In this document: positions 1-11,022 of the stretch, piece by piece
Numbering within the stretch: the first letter of the stretch is position 1
How the letters are laid out: each line of letters starts with the position of its first letter
From: Symsagittifera roscoffensis
Lineage: Eukaryota; Xenacoelomorpha; Acoela; Convolutidae
NCBI RefSeq assembly: GCF_963678635.1
Contig: NW_026970820.1
Span: 246,001 to 310,000 of the forward strand
Direction of reading: 5' to 3'
Length of the DNA stretch: 64,000 nt
Translations under genes and position numbers: made by a program
Notes under the pieces: model-generated
What the model was told of the DNA's origin: nothing
Databases searched by the model: none
Seen by the model: the letters and a program-made list of their open reading frames with translations, nothing else

Positions 1-558
1 GAAATTTTTCAAAAAAACATTTACTCTGCAGACAACGGCTTTAAACTAATGTTGGCATGGCACGCATTTTTTGCCTTCATAACTAGGGTCGATTTCTGCC
101 GGGAACCTTGATTTTTCAAAAAAATGACCAAAATTTTTGTTGCATTTTTTCAAAAAAATCAAATTTTTGACAAAAATAAAAATTCCAAGTACTACATAAT
201 TAGACTCCCCAAACTGTCTACTTTCATCCATTCCCTATCAATATACCCCATTTTCTTAACCAAAACCGAGTTATGGGGCCAAAAAGTCAAAAAACGTGAA
301 AAAACGACATTTCACGCCCATTTTCGCCCCAAAAGTACCACACATAATATTTTTTCGGAAAAACGTCACAAGAGTTTTCGCCTTATCTCAAAAAGTTTCA
401 GGGGGGTTGGCAAAATTTCAGAGAGATCTGACCTACAGTTTTCGAGAACTTGACTTTTTCTGCAAGAAAAGAATAAAAGGTAAATGTTCCTTCGAACCGA
501 CGGGGCCCCCTTCCCCTGTCTCTACTGAACGCCGAAGCCGGACGCGGCGGCCACCTAG
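1..558 (+). repeat. Module 1, family Bp, 3' part only
   Basis: This is the right-hand 558 bp of a Bp module cut by the window edge. It matches the last 558 bp of the module ending at 28502, with one difference noticed (position 189, G against A), and resembles the one ending at 58408. The terminal hairpin is at 499-520: GACGGGG pairs with a 3' arm ending CTGTC, through one G-T pair. CCACCTAG is at 551-558. The small frames inside are A/T-rich and not gene-like. Confidence 0.85.
551..558 (+). other. Module junction site CCACCTAG (first of 34)
   Basis: The fixed end of every module. Preceding bases follow a looser pattern with GCG about 6-12 bp upstream. The other junctions end at 2180, 4399, 6607, 8818, 11022, 13229, 15439, 17653, 19272, 20879, 23070, 25278, 26905, 28502, 30131, 32341, 33968, 35596, 37216, 38798, 40423, 42600, 44808, 46435, 48063, 50282, 51912, 53551, 55180, 56811, 58408, 60910 and 63421. 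The last two read CCATCTAG. The base after CTAG may be any of the four. Confidence 0.9.
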
Positions 559-848
559 GGGGCAGGGTTGTGTGGTCTATTCTCGAATTTAGTTATTTGC
601 ATCGCGTGGGGAAGAATACGAACAGCGCTCAACGCACTCGCAGAAAGAGCACCCTGCGGGTGCTCTTTTTGCTCGAGAACTGTAAGTCGATTTAAATCTT
701 ACATATTTCGTCCGAAATTCAACTTTTTTTCTAGTTGTTCTCAGTTAAACTCCCATGATACCTCAAATTATATTCCTGGAAGGGCATTTTTATAAGTCAC
801 TCTGTGGTTCGATCAATTAACTACCAAATACGTTTTGTTTTACGAAAT

Positions 849-886
849 GGACTGTTTCAACGAAAACAAGTTTTCGGAAACAGTCC
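849..886 (+). other. Second palindrome, G/B/Bp type
   Basis: A 38-nt element found in all 18 complete G, B and Bp modules. Outer stem GGACTGTTTC with GAAACAGTCC; inner stem CGAAAAC with GTTTTCG; AA loop; AA bulge on the 5' side. B copies carry GGACCGTTCC in the 5' arm, two mismatches, kept uniformly. It is perfect in modules 2, 19 and 29. Confidence 0.88.
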
Positions 887-1597
887 AAATTTTAAATTAT
901 GATCCCAAATACAAACAAAGAGAAATCTAATACGTTGGTTAAACTTACAGAGCCCAGCCCATGTCTTTGTGTTTATTGACTGTTCAAACACATAACAACT
1001 ATGATAAAAACAATATTATTAAAATAAAAACAAAACAAATAATCGAGAAAGAAATTTAAGTTTATCAAAAAAATATGCAAAAAAATCACTTATTTCTTTT
1101 TTTAAATATCACAAAAACCTCAGTTTGAAAATGATGATACCTGAGAGGCCCGTTTTGACGCGTTACTACAGTTTAGGCACGTTTTGACTTCGCAACTCAC
1201 AATGATCGATTAACTTTTACGTTTGTTTTACAAACACGCTTTTTTTTACCACAATCGAAATTTCATTACTTCTGAACCTCTTGAACAAATTGATGAAAAT
1301 TTTTGCATCAAAACTAACTTGTCAAGGGTTTTTGAGGTATATAAAAATTGTCTCCAGTTAAATACTGATTTTTTGGCTAATTTTTGAAAAAAAATTAAAA
1401 AATTTGACAAAAAAAATTTTTTTTTTCAGATTTGGCGATCAAAAAGTGCCTTCTATGATGGACCAGCAAAAAATTTGTTTTTAGGTCATAAGTTTGGCTC
1501 ACTAGGGTATACAAACTGGCAAAATGTTTATAATAAAAAAGTTTACAAGAACAGTGATTTTTTGAAAAAAAAAGAAAAAAACGTAAAAAAATCAGTT

Positions 1598-1609
1598 TTT
1601 GGCGGGAAA
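1598..1609 (+). promoter_or_regulatory. E2F-like sequence in G module
   Basis: TTTGGCGGGAAA matches the known E2F/DP binding consensus. It occurs in all three G modules (also 18697-18708 and 35014-35025) and the four complete Bp modules. Binding is unproven. Confidence 0.35.
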
Positions 1610-1741
1610 ATTCTCAAAAAATCAAAAATCAAGTTTTCTCTCTCCTTACTCCAATAAATTAATTCGGCCACGACAATCATTTTTTGTGATCAGTAAAAAT
1701 GTCAAAAAACGACCGGAACATTGACTTTTTTGAAATTTGAC

Positions 1742-1801
1742 AAAAAACTTCAAAAAAACCGCAAAAAAACATCAAAAATCTCGAAAAAATTGCAGAAAAA
1801 A
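1742..1801 (+). other. Helically phased A-tracts (example)
   Basis: Runs of five to seven A start at 1742, 1752, 1763, 1774, 1784 and 1796, a mean spacing close to 10.8 bp. Such phasing bends DNA and is a hallmark of Caenorhabditis periodic A/T clusters. Similar stretches occur in every module body. Confidence 0.75.
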
Positions 1802-2119
1802 GTTTGCCAAAAAATACACCATTCGACTCCCTCAACTGTGCTAGTGTCCAAAAAAAACATCACTTTTTCGCATTTTCTCAACCAAAATTGAGTTATTGGG
1901 ACATTTTTGAAAAAAATCGTGATTTCGACCAAAAAAAACGCCCCTTTTTCCCCAAAAAGTGCAACTCATAACATTATTTCGGAAAAACGCCTTCCCAAGT
2001 TATATCTTAGAATTTTGTCCTCTACCTACATGCAAAGTTTGAAGAAATTTTATACTGCCGTTTTCGAGAACTTGAATAATTTTTTTATTTTCCTAATTAG
2101 GTATTTTTTCTAGTTGACC

Positions 2120-2142
2120 GGCAAGGAAACCCTACCCTTGCC
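2120..2142 (+). other. Terminal hairpin, G type
   Basis: GGCAAGG pairs with CCTTGCC over a 9-nt loop, 38 nt before the end of the module. It represents the element found before every junction. Here the AAGG of the arm replaces the GGGG of other families and the partner arm changes to CCTT. Confidence 0.85.
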
Positions 2143-2180
2143 TAAAGGATTCACAAAGCCGGACCGCGACGACCACCTAG

Positions 2181-4399
2181 CACAATCAGGTACTAGTGTT
2201 TTATTTTTTTTTTCGTATTTTGTCGAACCAAAAGAGAGTCTCGTCAAGCATCGACATCATGTGGTCAAGCAAATACGTGGACTTCTACGCATTCCCTTTA
2301 GCAATGCGCCCTTTGGGCGCAAATGCCAATGCTCAATTAATTTTGCCAGGTGAAAAAATGAATTAATTAAAAAAATTCGGATATATTTTACTTTAAACTA
2401 CCACCAAACAACGCAAAACTTTCAAAGTGTAAGACAATCAAAATTATGCCATTACCGGACATGCAGTGAGACTGGTTTTGGCAAAAGTAAAATAGAATAT
2501 GTAGAAAAAAGAAAGTAAAGAATTGTTCAAAAAAAGAACGCAACATCTGATATTTATTTGATATCCGCTAATGACAAAATTATGATTAGGCTGATTTCAG
2601 ATTAAAGCGTACAATTTAAGGTTACGGTTGCTCCCTCTAACGGTCCCAGAGGGACCAAGTGAGCATCCTACCTCGATCCAGGACAACGGATAGTTGTTTT
2701 TAATTTTTCATGAAATTTATTTTTCTTTAATGCTTGTTTTTGATTTTCTCATGAGAAGCTGTATGATTTAAAAAAAATTGATTTCATTAAGCAATGGTTC
2801 TAAGAACAACTGACGTTAGGGGCTTACAAATACGGTTGGTGAAAACTGGTAAGGGATAATGTTGAGAAAAATTGTAAGCTTTCAAGAAGTTTAAAAAAAA
2901 ACAGTTTTTTTTCTTCTTTTTTTGTTAAATCAGGAGAAATCAATCAAATTTTTTAAATTTTACCTTAAAATAACTATTATTTTTAAGTAATGAAGATTCC
3001 TGTTCTAGCCTTTTATAACACGTTGGCAGAAAAAACATCAAAATGTTTGAAAATGTTTTAAAAAAGAGAAAAAATTAAAAATTATGTTTTTTTTGTAAAA
3101 TCAAAAACTTGTAATTTTCAAAATTGAAAAAAGTGAAAACTAATTGCATATTACGATTCAGCGTACCCAATTTACTGGGTCTAGCATTTTAAATTACCAA
3201 AAAACGTTGAAAATTGTAGATTTTATGAAGTTTTCATTTTGGCTATTTTTCCTTGTCGCCTCCACTTAAGGCACCTTTGAGCCAAGTTGAGAAAGTGGAA
3301 ACTAAACAAGCTATACAGAAAAACTGAATGAGCCATTTTCAGCGTGATAACACGCCTGGAAGAAGAAAAAAACTCCAGAAAAGAAAGAAAATTTTGAAGT
3401 TTAACCTTTTTTCTTCTTCAAATGGCGATACTTAGAATAATTTTTCAGCTGAAAAGTTCAAAAAAAATCATAAAATTCAATTTTTGAAAAAATTTTAAAA
3501 AAATCTCATCATTCTGTTTAGTGGAGTCTTCGAGGTTTTGGGAGACCTTATCTAGCGGCTAACAACAAGTGCATCACTAATTTTAAAACTTTGAGAAAAT
3601 TCAAAAAAACATGTTTTTTCGATTTTTTTGACAGAATTCCGGAAGCAATATCTTGGCTAAAAACGAAAATGAGGGCCTAAAAATAGTACAAACAGTACTC
3701 CCACATAAAGTACATTAGGTTAGAAACAAAAAATTGACTCTGACTAAAAAATCGTTTTTTAACTTTATTTCTGAACAAAAAATTGTAAAAAAATTAAAAA
3801 TTTAAAAATTTTTTGAAAAAAATGATTGTTTTGAAAAAGTGCCAATTTTTAGCTTAAACTTTTTTTTTTAGCTAAGAAAACCAGAGCAATGCCCTTTAAC
3901 CTCAAATAATTTAATTAAGCAAATTATATTCAAGTTTTTTCGTTAAAGGCTTTTATTTTGAAAAAGTATTCAAAAATGGGTAAAAAAAAGTCAAAAAAAT
4001 CAATTTTCTCAGATTCAAAAACCTCCACCACCATGATGATTAGTTCGCTAGATAGGACTGTTGAGATCAGTTTAGACTTACTTTCATAAAAATATCAAAA
4101 TTTTTACTTATTTTTGAGAATTAAGCAAAATAAAAACTTTTCCCAAATTGGGCAAAAAGCCCAAATTAGCCCAAACACCTGTTAAAAATTGTTGGGTCAA
4201 AAAATCACAAAAGGAAACCCCTATTCATTTGACATTTTAGGGCCGCATGCAAAAAATTAGACCATTCTAACCTGACAATTTCGAGAATCGACTTTTTTGC
4301 AAAATTTCTCTATAGTCCATTTGAGGGATATTACTTGTACCGGTGGGGGCCCCTACCCCACCTCAAAAAATTTTGTAATGCTGGAACGCGGCCACCTAG
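2181..4399 (+). repeat. Module 3, family A, complete (2219 bp); twin of module 27
   Basis: The head is the CACAATCAGG form. The head hairpin at 2306-2320 is GCGCCC, loop TTT, GGGCGC. The second hairpin core at 2642-2656 is GGTCCC, AGA, GGGACC. The terminal hairpin at 4342-4362 pairs GGTGGGG with CCCCACC. The tail is the form with TCAAAAAATTTTGTAATG before the end. The module has the same length as 48064-50282 and read identical in the stretches compared (head through second hairpin, and tail), while the neighbours on both sides differ. Confidence 0.9.
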
Positions 4400-4525
4400 C
4401 ACCCTCAAGGTCACGTGTTGGATTTTTGTTTTTGGTATTTTCTGAAACCAAAAGAGAGCGTGGTCATGCATCGACATCATGTGCTCAAGCAAATACGTGG
4501 ACTTCTACGCATTCCCATTAGCATT

Positions 4526-4540
4526 GCGCCCTTCGGGCGC
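4526..4540 (+). other. Head hairpin, A type
   Basis: GCGCCC, TTC, GGGCGC, then AAATGCCAATGCTCAATTAA. It occupies the same place as the B-type head hairpin and has the same loop size, but the stem is different. It is damaged in modules 9 and 23. Confidence 0.82.
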
Positions 4541-4846
4541 AAATGCCAATGCTCAATTAATTCTGGCAGGTGAAAATTTTTTAAAGAAAAATTCTGATGA
4601 TTTTTAACTTAAGCTACCACCAAAAAACGGATAGATTTCAAAGTGTGAAACAATCAAGTTTTTGCTAATACGGGGCATGTAGTGAGACTGATTTCGGCAA
4701 AAATAAAATGGAAAATGAAGGAAATGGAAAGAAAAAAATTGTTCAAAATAAGAACGCATTATCAAAAACTTATTTGATCTCCGCTAATGCATAATTCCGA
4801 TCAAACTGATTCCAGATTTTAAGCGTAGAGTTAACGGTTACGGCTG

Positions 4847-4881
4847 CTCCCTCTACAGGTCCCAGAGGGACCGAGTGAGCA
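4847..4881 (+). other. Second palindrome, A type
   Basis: Outer arms GCTCCCTC and GAGTGAGC pair with one mismatch. Inner arms GGTCCC and GGGACC (4858-4872) enclose AGA, with a 4-nt 5' bulge (TACA). CATCCTACCTCGATCCAGG follows. It is present in all 13 A modules, at about +440 to +480. Confidence 0.82.
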
Positions 4882-6550
4882 TCCTACCTCGATCCAGGAT
4901 AACGGATAGTTGTTTTTAATTTTTCACAAAATTTTTTTCACTAATGCTTGTTTTCAATACCTCATGAGAAGCTGTATAAATTTTTAAAAAATTGATTTTA
5001 TTAATCAATGCTTCCAAGAACAACTGATGTTAGGGGTTACAAACGCGGTTGGTGAAAACTAGTAAGGGATAATGATGAGAAAAATTGTAAGTTTTCAAAT
5101 GAATTTAAAAACAGTTTTTTTCTTTTTTCTTTTGTAAATCGGGAGAAATGAATCAGTTTTTTTTTGTTTTCCTCGCACCACCTACTGTTCTTAAGTAATG
5201 AAGATTCCTGTTCTAGCCGTTTATAACACTTTGGCAGAAACAACATCAATATGATGTAAAATGTTTTAAAAAAGAGAAAAAATTAAAAATTATGTTTTTT
5301 TTTAAAAAAATTCAAAAATTTGTAATTTTCAAAATTGAGAAAAAGTGAAAATTAATTGCATATTAAGATTCAGCGTACCCAATTTAGTGGGTCTAGCATT
5401 TTAAATAACCAAAAAATGTTAAAAATTGTAGATTTTATGAAGTTTTCATTCTGGCTATGTTTCCTTGTCGCCTCCACTGAAGGCACCTTTGAGCCAACTT
5501 GAGAATCTGGAACGTAAGCAAGCTATGCAGATAGTCTGAATGAGCCATTTTTAGCTTGATAACACGCCTGGAAGAAAAAAAATCCAGAAAAGAAAGAAAA
5601 TTTTGAACTTTAACCTTTTTTCTTCTTCAAATGGCGATACTTAGAATAATTTTTCAGCTGAAAAGTTCAAAAAAAATCAAAAAATTCGAATTTTGAAAAA
5701 TTTTTAAAAAAATCTCATCAGTCTGTTTATTGGAGTCTTCGAGGTTTTTGGAGATTTTATCTGGCGACTAACAACAAGTGGATCACTTATTTTAAAATTT
5801 TGAGAAAGGTCAAAAAAACATGTTTTTTCGACTTTTTTGACAGAATTCCGAAACAAATATCTTGGCTAAAAACAAGAATGAGGGCCTAAAATTAGTACAA
5901 ACAGTACTCCCACATAAGGTACATTAGGGTGGAAACAAAAAATTTACTCTGACTCAATAATCGTTTTTTAACTTTATTTCTGAACAAGAAATTGAAAAGA
6001 AATCAAAAACTGAAAATTTTTTTGAAAAAAATGATTGTTTTGAAAAAGTGTCAATTTTTAGCTGAAACTTTTCATTTTAGCTAAGAAAACCAGAGCAATG
6101 CCCTTTAAGCTCAATTAAATTAATATAGCAAACTGTTTTCAAGTTTTTTCGTTAAAAGCTTTCATTTTGAAAGAGTATTCAAAAATGGGTAAAAAAAAGT
6201 CAAAAAAATCAATTTTCTCCGATTCAAAAACCTCCACTACCATGATGATTAGTGCGTTAGATAGGACTGCTGAGATCAATTTAGACGTTTTTTCATAAGT
6301 ATATCAAAATTTTTACTTATTTTTGAGAATTAAGCAAAATAAAAACTTTTCCCAAATTGGGCAAAAAGCCCAAATTAGCCCAAACACCTGTTAAAAATTG
6401 TTGGGTCAAAAAATCACAAAAGGAAACCCCTATTCGTTTGACATTTTAGGGCCGCATGCAAAAAATTAGACCAATCTAACCTGACAATTTCGAGAATCAA
6501 CTTTTTTGTCAAAATTCTCTAAAGACCAATTTAGGGAGATTACTTGTACC

Positions 6551-6570
6551 GGTGGGGGCCCTACCCCACC
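6551..6570 (+). other. Terminal hairpin, A type
   Basis: GGTGGGG pairs with CCCCACC over a 6-nt loop, 37 nt before the end of the module. The variant with one more C in the loop is found in modules 3, 8, 12, 23, 24 and 27. Confidence 0.85.
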
Positions 6571-6607
6571 TAAAAAATTTTTGAAATGCTGGAACGCGGC
6601 CACCTAG

Positions 6608-8818
6608 CACAATCAGGTACTAGTGGCTTGTTTTGAGTTTTTAGTAATTTCTGGAACCAAAAGAGAGTGTCGTCAAGCAACGACATCATGTGCTCAAGCA
6701 AATACGTGGACTTCTACGCATTCCCATTCGCAATGCGCCCTTCGGGCGCAAATGCCAATGCTCAATTAATTTTGCCAGGTGAAAAAAAAATTATTCAAAA
6801 AGTTCAGATAATTTTTACTTAAAACTACCACCAAAAAACGCAAAGCTTTCAAAGTGTAAGACAATCAAGTTTTTGCCATTACCGGACATGCAGTGGGACT
6901 GATACTGGCAAAAGTAAAGTAGAAAATGTAGAAAATAGCAAGAAAAGAATTGTTCAAGAAAAGAACGCAACATCAGAAATTTATTTGATCGCCGCTAATG
7001 ACATAAATTTGATCAGGCTGATTTCAGATTAAAGCGTACAATTTAGGGTTACGGCTGCTCCCTCTAACGGTCCCAAAGGGACCGAGTGAGCATCCTACCT
7101 CGATCCAGGATAACGGATAGTTGTTTTTATTCTTTCATAATTTTTTTTCTTTAATATTTGTTTTAATTTTTTCATGAGAAGCTGTATAAATTTTAAAAAA
7201 AATGGATTTTATCAATCAATGCTTCCAAGAACAACTGATGTTAGGCGGTTACAATTGCGGTTGGTGAAAACTAGTAAGGATAATGATGAGAAAAGTTGTA
7301 AGTTTTCAAATGAATTTAAAAATAGTTTTTTTCTTTTTCTTTTGTAAATCGGGAGAAATGAATCAGTTTTTTTTCAAGTTTTCCTCGCACCACCCACTGT
7401 TCTTAAGTAATGAAGATTCCTTCTCTAGCCGTTTATAACACTTTGGCAGAAAAAACATCAATATGATGTAAAATGTTTCAAAAAAGAGAAAAATGTAAAA
7501 ATTATCTTTTTTTTAAAAAAATCAAAAAATTGTAATTTTCAAAATTGAAATAAAGTAAAAGTTAATTGCATATTACGATTCACCGTACCCAACTTAGTGG
7601 GTATAGCAATTTAAATTACCAAAAAATGTTGAAAATTGTAGATTTTATGAAGTTTTCATTTTGGCTATTTTTCCTTGTCGCCTCCACTTAAGGCACCTTT
7701 GAGCCAACTTGAGAAACTGGAACCTAAACAAGCTATACAGATAGTCTCAATGACCCATTTTCAGCGTGATAACACGCCTGGAAGAAAAAAAACTCCAGAA
7801 AGGAAAGAAAATTTTGAACTTTAACCTTTTTTCTTCTTCAAATGGCGATACTTAGAATAATTTTTCAGCTGAAAAGTTCAAAAGAAATAAAAAAATTCAA
7901 ATTTTGAAAAATTTTTTAAAAAATCTCATCAGTCTGTTTATTGGAGTCTTCCAGGTTTTGAGAGATCTTATCTGGCGGCTAACAACAAAAGGATCATTTA
8001 TTATAAAAATTTGAGAAAGGTCAAAAAAACATGTTTTTTCGACTTTTTTGACAGAATTTCGAAAGCAATATCTTGGCAAAAAACAAGAATGAGGGCCTAA
8101 AATTAGTACAAACAGTACTCCCACATAAGGTACATTAGGTTGGAAACAAAAAATTTACTCTGACTCAAAAATCGTTTTTTGACTTTATTTCTGAACAAGA
8201 AATTGAAAAGAAATCAAAAACTTAAAAATTTTTTGAAAAAAATGATTGTTTTGAAAAAGTGCCAATTTTTAGCTGAAACTTTTCATTTTAGCTAATAAAG
8301 CCAGAGCAATGCCCTTTAAGCTCAAATAAATTAATTATGCAAAATATTTTCAAGTTTTTTCGTTAAAGCCTTTTATTTTGAAAAAGTATTCAAAAATGGG
8401 TAAAAAAAAGTCAAAAAAATCAATTTTCTCCGATTCAAAAACCTCCACTACCATGATGATTAGTGCGTTAGATAGGACTGCTGAGATCAATTTAGACGTT
8501 CTTTCATAAATATATCAAAATTTTTACTTATTTTTGAGAATTAAGCAGAATAAAAACTTTTCCCAAATTGGGCAAAAAGCCCAAATTAGCCCAAACACCT
8601 GTTAAAAATTGTTGGGTCAAAAAATCACAAAAGGAAACCCCTATTCGTTTGACATTTTAGGGCCGCATGCAAAAAATTAGACCAATCTAACCTGACAATT
8701 TCGAGAATCAACTTTTTTGTCAAAATTCTCTAAAGACCAATTTAGGGAGATTACTTGTACCGGTGGGGGCCCTACCCCACCTAAAAAATTTTTGAAATGC
8801 TGGAACGCGGCCACCTAG
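6608..8818 (+). repeat. Module 5, family A, complete (2211 bp)
   Basis: The head is the CACAATCAGG form, combined with the tail form that has TAAAAAATTTTTGAAATG before the end. This is a different head/tail pairing from module 3. Head hairpin 6735-6749, second hairpin core 7069-7083 (loop AAA rather than AGA), terminal hairpin 8762-8781. GCATGC with the A-run follows at the usual place, about 150 bp before the end. No coding signal. Confidence 0.88.
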
Positions 8819-11022
8819 CACCCTCAAGGTCACGTGACTTACTTTTGTTTTTGGTATTTTCTGAAACCAAAAGAGAGCGTGGTCATGCATCGACATCATG
8901 TGCTCAAGCAAGTACGTGGACTTCTACGCATTCCCATTCGCAATGCGCCCTTCGGGCGCAAATGCCAATGCTCAATTAATTTTGCCAGGTGGAAACTTTT
9001 TAAAGAAAAATTCTGATAAATTTTAACTTAAACTACCACCAAAAAACGTAATTTTCAAAGTGTGAAACAATCAAGTTTTTGGTAATACCGGGCATGCAGA
9101 GATACTGATTTGGGCAAAAATAAAATGGAAAATGAAGGAAATGGAAAGAAAAAAATTGTTCAAAATAAGAACGCATTATCAAAAATTATTTGATCTCCGC
9201 TAATGTCATAATTCCGATCAGGCTGATTTCAGATTTAAAGCGTAGGGTTTACAGTTACGGCTGCTCTCTCTACAGGTCCCAGAGGGACCGAGTGAGCATC
9301 CTACCTCGATCCAGGATAACGGATAGTTGTTTTAAGTTTTTCACAATTTTTTTTACACTAATGCTTGTTTTCACTTCCTCATGAGAAGCTTTATAATTTT
9401 TTAGAACAAATGATTTTAATAATCAATGCTTCCAAGAACAACTGATGTTAGGCGGTTACAAATGAGGTTGGTGAAAAGTAGTAAGGGATAATGATGAGAA
9501 AAATAGCAAGTTTTCAAATGAATTTAAAAACAGTTTTTTTCTTTTTTTCTTTTGTAAATCGGGAGAAACGAATCAGTTTTTTTAAAGTTTTCCTGGCACC
9601 ACCCACTGTTATTAAATAATGAAGATTCATGTTCTAGCCGTTAATAACAATTTGGCAGAAAAAACATCAATATGATGTAAAATGTTTTAAAAAAGAGAAA
9701 AATTTAAAAATTATGTTTTTTTTTAGAAAAAAAAAATTGTAATTTTCAAAATTGAAAAAAACGAAAAATAATTGCATATTACGATTCAACGTACCCAACT
9801 TAGTGGGTCTAGCATTTTAAATTACCAAAAAATGTTGAAAATTGTAGATTTTATGAAGTTTTCATTTTGGCTATTTTTCCTTGTCGCCTCCACTTAAGGC
9901 ACCTTTGAGCCAACTTGAGAAACTGGAATCTAAACAAGCTATACAGATAGTCTGAATGAGCCATTTTTAGCGTGATAACACGCCTGGAAGAAAAAAACTG
10001 CAGAAAAGAAAGGAAATTTTGAACTTTAACCTTTTTTCTTCTTCAAATGGCGATACTTAGAATAATTTTTCAGCTGAAAAGTTCAAAAAAAATCAAAAAA
10101 TTCAAATTTTGAAGAAATTTAAAAAAATTCTCATCAGTCTGTTTATTGGAGTCTTCGAGGTTTTAGAAGATCTTATTTGGCGGCTAACAACAAAAGGATC
10201 ACTTATTATAAAAATTTGAGAAAGGTCAAAAAAACATGTTTTTTCGATTTTTTTGACAGAATTCCGAAAGCAATATCTTGGCTAAAAACAAGAATGAGGG
10301 CCTAAAATTAGTACAAACAGTACTCCCACATAAGGTACATTAGGTTGGAAACAAAAAATTTACTCTGACTCAAAAATCGTTTTTTAACTTTATTTCTGAA
10401 CAAGAAATTGAAAAGAAATCAAAAACTTAAAAATTTTTTGAAAAAAATGATTGTTTTGAAAAAGTGCCAAATTTTAGCTGAAACTTTTCATTTTAGCTAA
10501 GAAACCCAGAACACTGCCCTTTAAGCTCAAATAAATTAATATAGCAATTTTTATTCAAGTTTTTTCGTTAGAGGCTTTTATTTTGAAAAAGTATTCAAAA
10601 ATAGGTAAAAAAAAGTCAAAAAAATCAATTTTCTCCGATTCAAAAACCTCCACTACCATGATGATTTGTTCGTTAGATAGGACTGCTGAGATCACTTTAG
10701 ACTTACTTTCATAAAATATCAAAATTTTTACTTATTTTTGAGAATTAGGCAAAATAAAAACTTTTCCCAGATTGGGCAAAAAGCCCAAATTAGCCCAAAC
10801 ACCTGTTAAAAATTGTTCGGTCAAAAAATCACAAAAGGAAACCCCTATTCGTTTGACATTTTAGGGCCGCATGCAAAAATTTAGACCAATCTAACCTGAC
10901 AATTTCGAGAATCGACTTTTTTGTCAAAATTCTCTAAAGACCAATTTAGGGAGATTACTTGTACCGGTGGGGGCCCTACCCCACCTAAAAAATTTTTGAA
11001 ATGCTGGAACGCGGCCACCTAG
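8819..11022 (+). repeat. Module 6, family A, complete (2204 bp)
   Basis: The head is the CACCCTCAAGG form with a perfect 10-bp palindrome GTCACGTGAC at 8829-8838. Head hairpin 8945-8959, second hairpin core 9275-9289, terminal hairpin 10966-10985. It forms a close subgroup with the modules starting at 11023 and 40424, sharing GCTCTCTCTACAGG before the second hairpin instead of the usual GCTCCCTCTACAGG. Confidence 0.88.
8829..8838. promoter_or_regulatory. CACGTG palindrome in A head
   Basis: GTCACGTGAC is a perfect 10-bp palindrome containing the E-box CACGTG, 11 bp into the module. Other perfect copies are at 13240-13249, 20890-20899 and 42611-42620. Modules 4, 7, 9 and 13 keep CACGTG but lose the outer pairs. 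Confidence 0.35.

Larger units (their letters stand above)
559..2180 (+). repeat. Module 2, family G, complete (1622 bp)
   Basis: The module begins GGGGCAGGG after CTAG. The head hairpin at 640-672 is a 15-bp stem (GCAGAAAGAGCACCC with its complement, one G-T pair) around TGC. The second palindrome at 849-886 is the cleanest copy here: outer stem GGACTGTTTC with GAAACAGTCC, inner stem CGAAAAC with GTTTTCG, a 2-nt loop and a 2-nt 5' bulge. The body has A-tracts phased at 10-11 bp (1742-1801) and an E2F-like TTTGGCGGGAAA at 1598-1609. The terminal hairpin at 2120-2142 pairs GGCAAGG with CCTTGCC. Relatives start at 17654 and 33969. Confidence 0.88.
4400..6607 (+). repeat. Module 4, family A, complete (2208 bp); twin of module 13
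   Basis: The head is the CACCCTCAAGG form. Head hairpin 4526-4540, second hairpin core 4858-4872, terminal hairpin 6551-6570. A 14-bp palindrome TTTTCAGCTGAAAA lies at 5651-5664, and a short hairpin TTGGGC, AAAAA, GCCCAA lies near 6357-6373. It appears identical to 23071-25278 and has the same length. The right neighbour is an A module here and a B module there. Confidence 0.9.

Noticed and set aside
551-562. Canonical Helitron boundary
   Set aside because: No module begins with TC and the base after CTAG is not constant, so I do not call these Helitrons outright.
1400-1440. Splice acceptor (TTTTTTTTCAG) suggesting an intron
   Set aside because: No coding exon follows, and T-rich tracts ending in CAG are expected by chance in this composition.
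551-2180. 8-bp target-site duplication of a cut-and-paste transposon (CCACCTAG on both sides)
   Set aside because: Every module carries CCACCTAG as part of its own conserved end, there are no terminal inverted repeats between head and tail, and two D ends differ by one base.
2801-2860. Telomere-type repeat because of scattered TTAGG and TTAGGC words
   Set aside because: They occur as single copies within A modules and never in tandem.
4835-4910. tRNA-like or polymerase III gene suggested by CCTCGATCCAGG near a hairpin
   Set aside because: No cloverleaf, no convincing A box and no T-arm pairing; the short word resembles a B box only loosely.
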